Below are positions 14,463 to 21,396 of a stretch of DNA of 21,798 nucleotides, one piece after another. Made by a program: the position numbers and the translations under genes. The stretch covers positions 1-21,798 of the IMG/VR virus record IMGVR_UViG_3300008116_000909; one strand, given 5' to 3'. The notes under the pieces were generated by a model that made no database searches, was not told the DNA's origin, and saw only the letters and a list, made by a program, of their open reading frames with translations. Every line of letters begins with the position of its first letter. Positions within the stretch are counted from its first letter, which is position 1. This stretch comes from a virus.

Positions 14463-16084
14463 GCAACGATTACGATTTTATTCAGGCTAGTTTAAAAACT
14501 CAGGATGAACCTGACAATATTTTTAAAGCACAAGATCCATTTGCAAAAGACTGGGGAATCTTAAAAGAGTATTCTGGTTTAGATCAAAACTTTAAGCGCA
14601 GAACATCAAGAAACGTTTCTAAAGTTTATGGCTATAACGCTGTAGAACCTTCTGCTAGATATTTAGAAAATGCTAATGCAATCCCAATGGGACAAGACGG
14701 TAGTGGATCAAAACAAATTAATCCTGGCACGGTATATAGAAATGGTTATGGACTATTTGATGTAATTACACCACCATACAACATGTATGAGTTAGCAAGT
14801 TATTATGATACATCTTTTGCTAACCATGCTGCAATTGACGCAAAGGTAGAAAATGTTGTAGGTCTTGGATATCGTTTTGATATTACTGACAGAACAATGT
14901 TAAGGTTTGAAAGCAATTCAGATGAGGGTGCAGTAGAAAGAGCACGTCGTCGAATTGAAAGAATGAAGTTAGAAATTCGTGAATGGCTTGAGTCACTAAA
15001 TGATGATGACTCATTCACAAACACAATGGAAAAAGTTTATACTGACTTACAGGCTACTGGAAATGGATTCCTTGAAATAGGTAGAACAGTTTCTGGTGAA
15101 GTAGGATATGTTGGACATATTCCATCTACAACTGTTCGTGTTCGTCGTTTACGTGATGGCTTTGTTCAAATTATTGGTCAAAAGGTTGTTTATTTTAGAA
15201 ATTTCGGGGCAACAAATGTAAACCCAATGACGACAGACACAAGACCAAATGAGATTATTCACATTAAAGAATATTCTCCATTAAATACATATTATGGAAT
15301 TCCAGATATTATTTCAGCAGTATCTTCATTAATTGGAGATTCACTTGCCGCTCAGTACAATATTGATTACTTCCAAAACAAGGGTGCCCCAAGATATATC
15401 ATTACAGTCAAGGGTGCTAAGTTATCTGCTGATGCTGAAGATAAAATGTTTAGATTCTTACAAACTGGTTTAAGAGGTCAGAACCATAGAACTCTTTACA
15501 TCCCACTTCCTGGAGATACAGATAACAATAAAGTAGAGTTTAGGATGGATCCAATTGAGGCATCTGTTCAAGAGGCTTCATTTGAAAAGTATCGTAAACA
15601 AAATCGTGATGATATTTTGGTAGCACATCAAGTGCCAATTTCTAAACTAGGTGGATCCGACTCTGCTGCAATTGCTGCTGCTATGTCACAGGATCGTACA
15701 TTCAAAGAGCAGGTAGCCAGACCAGCACAGGCTCAATTAGAAAAAATGGTCAATAAAATTATTAAAGAAAAAACAGATATTCTTGAACTTAAGTTTAATG
15801 AGATGACTCTAACAGATGAAATTGCTCAGTCTCAAATTATTGAAAGATATGTAAAGACTCAGGTCATTACTCCAGACGAGGCTCGTGAAATGCTAGACCT
15901 TCCTCCAAGACCAGATGGCGATGGAAATTCTCCATTTATTATGAGTCCAAGACAAGCAACTGATGCTAGGGCAAACTTAGCGGGGAACCGTCAAAGAGAT
16001 GCCGAAAGAGCAAATAACGTATCTGATTCTCCTGCCACCATTGATGGAAGAAATCCACAAGGTGAAGGCAGAGCGTCTCAATAA
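14459..16084 (+). CDS. Phage portal protein (541 aa)
   Basis: The start chosen is ATG 14459 (MSNDYDFIQASLK), overlapping the previous TGA as ATGA; the in-frame ATG at 14405 lies inside the preceding gene. The sequence follows the HK97/PBSX-type portal plan: an early MYELASYYDTSFANHAAIDAK segment, LQATGNGFLEIGR, VGHIPSTTVRVRR, PNEIIHIKEYSPLNTYYG, IPDIISAVSSLIGDSLAAQY, then DYFQNKGAPRYIITVKG, QVPISKLGGSDSA and an RPAQAQLEKMVNKI helix. The last 70 residues are polar and probably disordered. Twelve copies should form the ring through which DNA enters the capsid. The protease-scaffold and major capsid genes follow directly. Confidence 0.9.
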   Translation: MSNDYDFIQASLKTQDEPDNIFKAQDPFAKDWGILKEYSGLDQNFKRRTSRNVSKVYGYNAVEPSARYLENANAIPMGQDGSGSKQINPGTVYRNGYGLFDVITPPYNMYELASYYDTSFANHAAIDAKVENVVGLGYRFDITDRTMLRFESNSDEGAVERARRRIERMKLEIREWLESLNDDDSFTNTMEKVYTDLQATGNGFLEIGRTVSGEVGYVGHIPSTTVRVRRLRDGFVQIIGQKVVYFRNFGATNVNPMTTDTRPNEIIHIKEYSPLNTYYGIPDIISAVSSLIGDSLAAQYNIDYFQNKGAPRYIITVKGAKLSADAEDKMFRFLQTGLRGQNHRTLYIPLPGDTDNNKVEFRMDPIEASVQEASFEKYRKQNRDDILVAHQVPISKLGGSDSAAIAAAMSQDRTFKEQVARPAQAQLEKMVNKIIKEKTDILELKFNEMTLTDEIAQSQIIERYVKTQVITPDEAREMLDLPPRPDGDGNSPFIMSPRQATDARANLAGNRQRDAERANNVSDSPATIDGRNPQGEGRASQ

Positions 16085-16106
16085 TTGAGAAAACATTATA
16101 AAGGAA

Positions 16107-16115
16107 TGATATAAT
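16107..16115 (+). promoter_or_regulatory. Extended -10 promoter for the capsid unit, near leaderless
   Basis: TGATATAAT ends nine bases before ATG 16125 and no ribosome-binding sequence intervenes. A TTGAGA at 16085-16090, 19 bp upstream of the -10, is a possible weak -35. It would drive protease-scaffold and capsid expression up to the terminator at 18630-18660. Confidence 0.7.
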
Positions 16116-16124
16116 TAATCTGCC

Positions 16125-17444
16125 ATGACTATAAATAAAGCACACTGGATTACTGATGGCGACAATGTTCGCTTTTCTATGCCTATCGGAAAGATCGATA
16201 AAGAGCGTAGAATTGTTTCTGGTTTTGCAACACTTGATAATATTGATAAGCAAAATGATATTGTAACAGCAGAAGCAAGTTTAGAGGCATTTAAAAAATT
16301 CCGTGGCAATTTACGTGAAATGCACCAACCAACTGCTGTTGGTAAGGTGGTCTCTTTTAAAGAGGATCGTTATTTTGATCCAAAAGTTAGAAAATTTTAT
16401 AGCGGGGTATATGTATCAGCCTATGTTTCTAAAGGAGCACAAGATACTTGGGAAAAAGTTCTTGATGGTACATTAACAGGTTTCTCCATAGGTGGAAATA
16501 TTACAAAGTCAATGGACTCCTATGATGAGGAAATGAAGAAAGCAGTAAGAATAGTAAAAGAATATGAGTTACACGAATTGTCACTTGTTGATAACCCAGC
16601 AAATCAATTTGCCAATGTTCTTTCTATTGAGAAAGGACAACTAGGCGGGTTCCTTGCTAAAACCGTAGTTGATACAGTTTATTGGTGTAACACAGACGAC
16701 ATTGTTCGTCTTTCAAAAGATTCTGATGAGTCATGCCCAACATGTAGTGTGTCAATGAAAAACATTGGCTTTGTTGAAGATCAGAATGATATTGAAACAG
16801 TAAAGTTCTTAGTTGATAGTGCAAAAGGCATTAGGACAATTAAGATGACAAAGGAGGAAAATCCTATGACAGAAGAGACAATGGCTGTTGAAGAGACTTT
16901 AGAAAAGTCCGATACAGCAGTAGTTGAAAATGTTGAGGTTGCTCCAGAGGCTCCAGCACAAGATGCTGTAGCAGATGCTCCTGCAGTTGCTGATGAAGTG
17001 GCGGCAGAAGCACCAGTAGCAGAGGCAGTGGCAGAAGCAGAAGCACCAGTTGCAGACGCTCCTGTTGCTGAAGAGACAGAGAAAGCAGTAGATGCAGTTG
17101 TTGATACAGCAGCATCAATTGCAAAGTCTGTTTCAGAAATTAATGACTCTCTAACTAATGCCTTGAGCAATCTTGCAGAAACAGTAAAGGCTATGCAAGC
17201 CAATGTTGATGCAATAACAAAGTCCCTTGAAACAGTTACAGGTGAAGTAAAGTCTGTAGCAAATGAGGTAAGCCAAGTAAAGGGTACTTTTAATGAGTTT
17301 GGAAAGCGAGTAGATCTTGTTGAAAAAGATACGGCTTTCCGCAAGTCTGGCGATCTAGGCGAGATCGTGCAGGAGCCTGTACAACAGGTTCAAAAATCCC
17401 TATGGGGCGGACGTTTCCTCAAAAATGCCGACCTATTTAACTAA
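16125..17444 (+). CDS. XkdF-like prohead protease fused to scaffold (439 aa)
   Basis: Residues 1-170 are a prohead-protease domain of the XkdF type: RRIVSGFATLDNIDKQNDIV, HQPTAVGKVVS with probable catalytic His67, TLTGFSIGGN with Ser121, and YELHELSLVDNPAN at 147-160. A three-cysteine segment follows (Cys188, CPTC at 204-207), which may bind a metal. From about residue 248 the protein becomes an Ala/Val/Glu/Pro-rich stretch (about 260-330) and then a coiled-coil-like region (about 330-400), typical of a scaffold. The protease should cleave scaffold and capsid N-termini during head maturation. A strong internal ribosome site before Met248 suggests a second product from the same frame. Confidence 0.88.
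   Translation: MTINKAHWITDGDNVRFSMPIGKIDKERRIVSGFATLDNIDKQNDIVTAEASLEAFKKFRGNLREMHQPTAVGKVVSFKEDRYFDPKVRKFYSGVYVSAYVSKGAQDTWEKVLDGTLTGFSIGGNITKSMDSYDEEMKKAVRIVKEYELHELSLVDNPANQFANVLSIEKGQLGGFLAKTVVDTVYWCNTDDIVRLSKDSDESCPTCSVSMKNIGFVEDQNDIETVKFLVDSAKGIRTIKMTKEENPMTEETMAVEETLEKSDTAVVENVEVAPEAPAQDAVADAPAVADEVAAEAPVAEAVAEAEAPVADAPVAEETEKAVDAVVDTAASIAKSVSEINDSLTNALSNLAETVKAMQANVDAITKSLETVTGEVKSVANEVSQVKGTFNEFGKRVDLVEKDTAFRKSGDLGEIVQEPVQQVQKSLWGGRFLKNADLFN
16851..16868 (+). promoter_or_regulatory. Internal ribosome-binding site inside the protease-scaffold gene
   Basis: AAGGAGG at 16851-16857 is followed after eight bases (AAAATCCT) by an in-frame ATG at 16866. This is a textbook spacing and as strong as most real starts in the window. 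It lies exactly at the junction of the protease and scaffold parts. Confidence 0.65.
16866..17444 (+). CDS. Probable nested scaffolding protein (192 aa)
   Basis: This in-frame product would start at Met248 of the protease-scaffold gene, directed by the AAGGAGG described separately. It would contain only the acidic Ala/Val/Glu-rich segment and the coiled-coil-like region, ending KSLWGGRFLKNADLFN. Phage lambda makes its scaffold Nu3 from an internal start in the protease gene C in the same way, which supplies many scaffold copies per protease. The sequence supports the start well; whether it is used is an inference. Confidence 0.6.
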   Translation: MTEETMAVEETLEKSDTAVVENVEVAPEAPAQDAVADAPAVADEVAAEAPVAEAVAEAEAPVADAPVAEETEKAVDAVVDTAASIAKSVSEINDSLTNALSNLAETVKAMQANVDAITKSLETVTGEVKSVANEVSQVKGTFNEFGKRVDLVEKDTAFRKSGDLGEIVQEPVQQVQKSLWGGRFLKNADLFN

Positions 17445-17469
17445 CATAAATCACTAGGAGGTGAACAAT

Positions 17470-18609
17470 ATGTCGGAACAAGAAATCGTAAAAAACTACC
17501 CAGGTGCTCCAACCGTAAGCCACCAACACGCAGGTGATGGTGCCTTTGCATCAGGTGATATTGGAGGCGCAACAGCGACCAACCCAACAACATCTGATAT
17601 TGGTGCAAACCTAGGTAACATTGCTACTCCTGAATGGGGTTCTACAACTGGCGCAAACGCAGTAAATCCTACTGGTACACCAGGTGGTATCCTACTTCCT
17701 GAGCAGGCTCGCCGCTTCATCGACTACGTGTGGGATGCAACAGTTCTCGCCAAAGATGGTCGTAGAGTTACAATGCGAGCAAACACCATGGAACTTGAGA
17801 AAGTTAACGTTGGTGAGCGTGTAATCCGTGCTGCTGCACAAGCAAGCAATGATTATACAAACGCTGGTGCAACATTTACTAAAGTAGAACTTACAACCAA
17901 GAAGATTCGTCTTGATTGGGAAGTATCAACTGAAGCACTAGAAGACAATATTGAAGGAGGTGCGTTGGAAGATCATCTAGTTCGCTTGATGACCAATGCA
18001 TTTGCTAATGATATTGAAGACCTTGCTATTAATGGCGATGGTACAACCGGAAACTTCCTTTCAATCATGGAAGGTTTTGTTTACAAGGTTGAAAACGACG
18101 GAGATGCACATGAGGCATCCGTTACAGTAACAGACAACAACTGGACAACAGAGGTAATGCAGGATATTATCCTTGCAATGCCACGTAAGTATCGTGCCCT
18201 AAAGCAGAACCTAAAGTTCTACGCAGGTACTGATGCTTTTGCTGGTATCGTCAAGAACAACGGTACACTCGCTGATGCTATTGCTGAAGCGTTTGCACCA
18301 CGTACTGGTGGTACAGAGCGTAACCGTCAGTCATACCTAGACGGCGTTGGACAGACATTCGGTGGAGCACGTACAACTCGTGTTCTAGGAATTGATGTTA
18401 TGGAAGTACCTTACTACCCAGCAGACTATGTCGACTTGACATTCCCTGCTAACCGTGTATGGGGTTTCCAGAGAGATATTACTGTAAACCGTGAGTACAA
18501 GCCAAAGAAAGATACAATTGAGTACACAGTATTTGTACGCTTTGGTATCCAATGGGAAGAACTAGATGCAGTTGCTTATGCAGATGCAGCAGTTGACCCA
18601 ACCGCATAG
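17470..18609 (+). CDS. Major capsid protein, HK97-like fold (379 aa)
   Basis: AGGAGGTGA at 17456-17464, the strongest ribosome-binding site in the window, points to ATG 17470 with eight-base spacing after AGGAGG; the GTG at 17461 is part of that site. After a Gly/Ala/Thr-rich N-arm of about 70 residues, the HK97-type sequence begins: GGILLPEQARRFIDYVWDAT, the E-loop region, KKIRLDWEVSTEALEDNIEG with the long spine helix, DIEDLAINGDGT, and a C-terminal AFAGIV to RVLGIDVMEVPYYP A-domain, ending GFQRDITVNREYKP. GC and C-ending codons are higher than in neighbouring genes, as expected for strong expression. Residues 10-32 recur in the small protein downstream. Confidence 0.92.
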   Translation: MSEQEIVKNYPGAPTVSHQHAGDGAFASGDIGGATATNPTTSDIGANLGNIATPEWGSTTGANAVNPTGTPGGILLPEQARRFIDYVWDATVLAKDGRRVTMRANTMELEKVNVGERVIRAAAQASNDYTNAGATFTKVELTTKKIRLDWEVSTEALEDNIEGGALEDHLVRLMTNAFANDIEDLAINGDGTTGNFLSIMEGFVYKVENDGDAHEASVTVTDNNWTTEVMQDIILAMPRKYRALKQNLKFYAGTDAFAGIVKNNGTLADAIAEAFAPRTGGTERNRQSYLDGVGQTFGGARTTRVLGIDVMEVPYYPADYVDLTFPANRVWGFQRDITVNREYKPKKDTIEYTVFVRFGIQWEELDAVAYADAAVDPTA

Positions 18610-18629
18610 TTTGTAAAAACTATTAATAT

Positions 18630-18660
18630 AGGGAGGGCAGCGTAAAAACTGCCCTCCTTA
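18630..18660 (+). terminator. Hairpin terminator after the capsid gene (probably partial)
   Basis: GGAGGGCAG (18632-18640) pairs perfectly with CTGCCCTCC (18649-18657) around an eight-base loop, and can be extended by wobble and A-T pairs. The following tract TTATTCATT is only moderately T-rich, so some read-through to the next gene is likely, giving a step-down after the capsid gene. Confidence 0.75.
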
Positions 18661-18676
18661 TTCATTAGGAGATTAA

Positions 18677-18889
18677 ATGTCATATCCAGGAAGTCCAACA
18701 GTTCCACATCAACATAGTGGTGATGGAGCAATTGCTGCTGGAGGCATAGGAACTGTTATTAGTGGACCAAATGGAATTATTACAGAAAGATTTGCTATGG
18801 GATGTATTCCTACAGCAAATTTTGGAGAAAATATAATAATAAGCGGAACTCCAGCGGGTATTAGAAAACCACAAACTTTATATAAATAG
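18677..18889 (+). CDS. Small protein sharing the capsid N-terminal HQH motif (70 aa)
   Basis: AGGAG at 18667-18671 precedes ATG 18677 by five bases, and the gene starts just after the capsid terminator. Residues 3-25 (YPGSPTVPHQHSGDGAIAAG onward) match residues 10-32 of the major capsid protein at 17 of 23 positions. The rest (GIITERFAMGCIPTANFGEN, ISGTPAGIRKP) is Gly/Ile-rich and beta-like. HxH motifs in trimeric phage proteins can bind metal ions. The protein may be a capsid decoration or accessory subunit made from the same element as the capsid N-arm. No named family is recognised. Confidence 0.65.
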   Translation: MSYPGSPTVPHQHSGDGAIAAGGIGTVISGPNGIITERFAMGCIPTANFGENIIISGTPAGIRKPQTLYK

Positions 18890-18896
18890 TCAATTC

Positions 18897-18905
18897 TGAT
18901 ATAAT
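18897..18905 (+). promoter_or_regulatory. Extended -10 promoter for the connector genes
   Basis: TGATATAAT lies just after the stop at 18887-18889 and ends 15 bases before ATG 18921. The short leader contains GGAGG (18912-18916), four bases from the start codon. It restarts transcription downstream of the capsid terminator. Confidence 0.7.
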
Positions 18906-18920
18906 AGCAGTGGAGGAATT

Positions 18921-19280
18921 ATGTCAACAACAAAAGAAGTAATAGAAGAATTTTCAAAGAAAAGCATTGCTGAACTACAAGAGTATGCTGAAAAAAATAA
19001 TATTGATATAGTTGGATCAAATACTGAAAAAGAACTTTTAGAAGCAATTTTACCTTTTATTCCAAGAGAAGATGATATAGCAGAAAAGAAAGCAAGAGCA
19101 GAATCTGCCAAAGATAAAGTGGCAGTTTTTTCAAAAGGTAATATTTTTTGGAGTGGTGTGGGGAGCCTTACAAAAGGTTATAATATTGTAACAAAGGAGG
19201 CATCCGTTAAGTGGCTAACAAAGAAATCTGTGCGTGAAGCAACACCGCAAGAGGTAGCCAAACACTACGGTAAAATTTAA
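18921..19280 (+). CDS. Post-capsid protein with HeH/SAP-like N-terminal domain (119 aa)
   Basis: GGAGG at 18912-18916 supports ATG 18921. Residues 5-50 (EVIEEFSKKSIAELQEYAEK, NIDIVGSNTEKELLEAILPF) have the helix-extended-loop-helix pattern of HeH/LEM/SAP-like domains often seen in small head proteins next to capsid genes. A charged helix (about 50-68) links to a C-terminal domain: KVAVFSKGNIFWSGVGSLTK, GYNIVTKEASVKWLTKKSVR, EATPQEVAKHYGKI. The stop overlaps the next start (TAATG). A role in head completion or the capsid-connector interface is likely from position, not from recognised catalytic residues. Confidence 0.65.
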   Translation: MSTTKEVIEEFSKKSIAELQEYAEKNNIDIVGSNTEKELLEAILPFIPREDDIAEKKARAESAKDKVAVFSKGNIFWSGVGSLTKGYNIVTKEASVKWLTKKSVREATPQEVAKHYGKI

Positions 19281-20272
19281 TGCAAATACTACGCTTACCA
19301 CCATATCCACTTTCAATATCTTATGATGTTCCACTGCCAGATACTGACTATATATTAATTATTCAAGATAGTTCTAGAAATGTAGTAGAGGTAGAAGAGA
19401 CTATTACATCAACCGCCAGTGCAAAAATAGAGTATACGCTTCCTTCACTTTTTAACTCATATGATGAGTCATATTATTTAGCAATTTACGAATCAGTTGA
19501 TGGTGAACAAGCAGACATAGTTGTTGAAGATAATCTAGAAATTATGCGACCATACGCAGATCCAACAAAGTTAGCGCAAACATATGGAGATGGTACTGCC
19601 ACAGAGATATCTAAATATACTCAGTGGGAAGGTTTAGCAAGAGCAATTATTGATTCCATCGTACCTGGCGGATTTTATTATGAGCGTTCTTGGTATGAGA
19701 CAAATGGAAACGGTTCAGATTATATGCCTATCTGGGATCGTGTTTATAAAATCTTAAAGGCATATGAAAACAATGAACTTGTCTGGGATTATAATGATAG
19801 TCCACAAGCACAAGGCGATGGACAATGGAATTATTTATTAACAAAAGATAAAACTTCAATAATTAAAGAGTGGACTCAGCAAATGACAGACTCTTATATT
19901 AGACAAATTGGAACACCACAAGGTGTACCACTTGGAGAGTCAGACTCAATATATTTATACGATACAGAAGACAGCCCCGTGACATTGGCAGTAAAACCAG
20001 GTGTTACATTTCCACAAACATTTAACTATTTGTTTTCACTAGAAACGGGATATAAGGTTGTTCCTTATGATATTTATGACGCAACATTAATGCTTATTGA
20101 TGATATTAAATGCGGAAGAATGGAATACCATAAGAGATACATTACTAACTACTCTACTGATCAATATAAGATTCAGATTGATAAATCCGCTTTAGATGGC
20201 ACTGGAAATATTTTAGTAGATAAAATCCTAGAAAAGTATATTACAAATTTTGGTACTCCAGGAGTTTTATAA
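19280..20272 (+). CDS. Head-tail connector / adaptor-type protein (330 aa)
   Basis: ATG 19280 is coupled to the preceding gene by TAATG, and its own stop is coupled to the next by TAATG. The first about 95 residues form a beta-rich domain (LPLPDTDYILIIQDSSRNVV type, IEYTLPSLF, YYLAIYESVDG, IVVEDNLEIMRPYADP). The rest is mostly helical and Tyr/Trp-rich: LARAIIDSIVPGGFYYERSW, YMPIWDRVYKILKAYENNE, then WTQQMTDSYIRQIG and FPQTFNYLFSLETGYKVVPY. The position between capsid and head-closure genes is where adaptor (head-completion) proteins sit. The length is greater than a typical gp15/gp6-like adaptor, so the N-terminal domain may be an extra module. Confidence 0.6.
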   Translation: MQILRLPPYPLSISYDVPLPDTDYILIIQDSSRNVVEVEETITSTASAKIEYTLPSLFNSYDESYYLAIYESVDGEQADIVVEDNLEIMRPYADPTKLAQTYGDGTATEISKYTQWEGLARAIIDSIVPGGFYYERSWYETNGNGSDYMPIWDRVYKILKAYENNELVWDYNDSPQAQGDGQWNYLLTKDKTSIIKEWTQQMTDSYIRQIGTPQGVPLGESDSIYLYDTEDSPVTLAVKPGVTFPQTFNYLFSLETGYKVVPYDIYDATLMLIDDIKCGRMEYHKRYITNYSTDQYKIQIDKSALDGTGNILVDKILEKYITNFGTPGVL

Positions 20273-20718
20273 TGGATGCCTGCGAAGTAGATTTTTTATA
20301 CCCAATGAAAGCAGATATCTACTATCCAATTATTAGTCAAAATCAATATGGACAGCCAAATAAAAATTGGGTTTTTGATAGAACTGTAACCTGTAATGCA
20401 ACCCCAGTTGGTGGTGCGGGTACAGAAGAAATCAAGCCCGAAGTATTTTTACAATACAAAGATAAACTAGTAGCAAGAACAAAGTCTGATTTAAGAATAT
20501 CCAGTACTGATCAATTAAATGCAGAAACTAATATATTAATTACTAATATTCGTAGTAGCAATGACTTACTTATCTATAAAGAAACTGCTGGTCCAAGAGC
20601 AGGTAGGGGAACAATATATGAAATTGGAACGCTAGAACCTTTTATTGGTCCATTTAATGATATAGAATATTATAAAATGTTATGGCGCAGGTCTGAGAAT
20701 CAGGATGTTCAAGACTAA
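20272..20718 (+). CDS. Head-closure (stopper-type) protein (148 aa)
   Basis: The start overlaps the previous stop (TAATG), and its stop overlaps the next start the same way. The protein is beta-rich and matches the plan of SPP1 gp16-like head-closure proteins: an N-terminal strand MKADIYYPIISQNQYGQPNK, WVFDRTVTCNATPVGG, a central LVARTKSDLRIS, ILITNIRSSNDLLIYKETAG, and a C-terminal TIYEIGTLEPFIGPFNDIEY strand. Such proteins form the ring below the adaptor that keeps DNA in the head. The order adaptor, closure, tail-completion supports the call more than the sequence does. Confidence 0.6.
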   Translation: MDACEVDFLYPMKADIYYPIISQNQYGQPNKNWVFDRTVTCNATPVGGAGTEEIKPEVFLQYKDKLVARTKSDLRISSTDQLNAETNILITNIRSSNDLLIYKETAGPRAGRGTIYEIGTLEPFIGPFNDIEYYKMLWRRSENQDVQD

Positions 20719-21392
20719 TGAGAGTATCTTTAAACACCAATAATTTTGAAAAACAAATAATGAATATTGTTCAGTACTCTACTGGATTTATTGATGGTGC
20801 ACAAAAAGGTAAAAAAATATTTTTAGATAATATGGGTAAGGGTGTTGTTTATGCATTAAGCAGATATGTTGATGTAGAAGCAAGAGCAAATCCATCTGCC
20901 CTTCACCATGTTTATGAGTGGTATCAGGTAGGTAGCCCATCTGCAAGATTATTTGATATTAACTACACAGTAAGTAATGTTGGTTTGACATTAAATTCTA
21001 AGTTTAAACAATCAAGAACAATAAAAGAAGATGGCACAGTTCCTTTTTATAACAAGGCTTATATTATGGAAAACGGTATTCCAGTTCTAATCAAACCAAA
21101 AAGATCAGCACTTCGTTTTACCGCAGGAGGTCAAGAAATATTTACACGTAAACCAGTAAATGTTCGTAATCCTGGAGGAGAAGATGTGCAAGGATCTTTT
21201 GAAAGAACTTTTGATGAGTTTATGAGAAACTATTTTACTCAAGGATTTTTAAGAGCAAGTGGAATATTTGACTATATTCAAAATCCTAGAATATACAAAA
21301 AGAATTTTGCTGCTGGAGCCAAGGGTGGTAAAAGTGTTGGAGTCAGCACTGGATTTAAATGGATAGCAAACGCAAAGGTTGAGGTAGAATAG
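20718..21392 (+). CDS. Tail-completion / HK97 gp10-like minor protein (224 aa)
   Basis: ATG 20718 overlaps the preceding TAA (TAATG). The sequence starts with strand SLNTNNFEKQIMNIVQYSTG and a helix FIDGAQKGKKIFLDNMGKGV, a pattern seen in HK97 gp10/tail-completion proteins, then YVDVEARANPSALHHVYEWY, TLNSKFKQSRTIKEDG, VPFYNKAYIMENGIPVLIKP, and a Gly/Lys-rich C-terminus (KNFAAGAKGGKSVGVS). It lies where tail-completion proteins usually lie, after the head-closure gene. No membrane helix or catalytic motif is visible. Family assignment is tentative. Confidence 0.55.
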   Translation: MRVSLNTNNFEKQIMNIVQYSTGFIDGAQKGKKIFLDNMGKGVVYALSRYVDVEARANPSALHHVYEWYQVGSPSARLFDINYTVSNVGLTLNSKFKQSRTIKEDGTVPFYNKAYIMENGIPVLIKPKRSALRFTAGGQEIFTRKPVNVRNPGGEDVQGSFERTFDEFMRNYFTQGFLRASGIFDYIQNPRIYKKNFAAGAKGGKSVGVSTGFKWIANAKVEVE

Positions 21393-21396
21393 TACT

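Noticed and set aside
16781-17344. Antisense 187-residue reading frame
   Set aside because: It is the mirror of the Ala/Val/Glu-rich scaffold segment, repetitive in composition, with no ribosome-binding site or promoter.
19194-19213. Internal AAAGGAGG followed by GTG inside the 119-residue gene
   Set aside because: The GTG at 19211 is out of frame and opens only a few codons; chance match from Lys-Glu-Ala codons.
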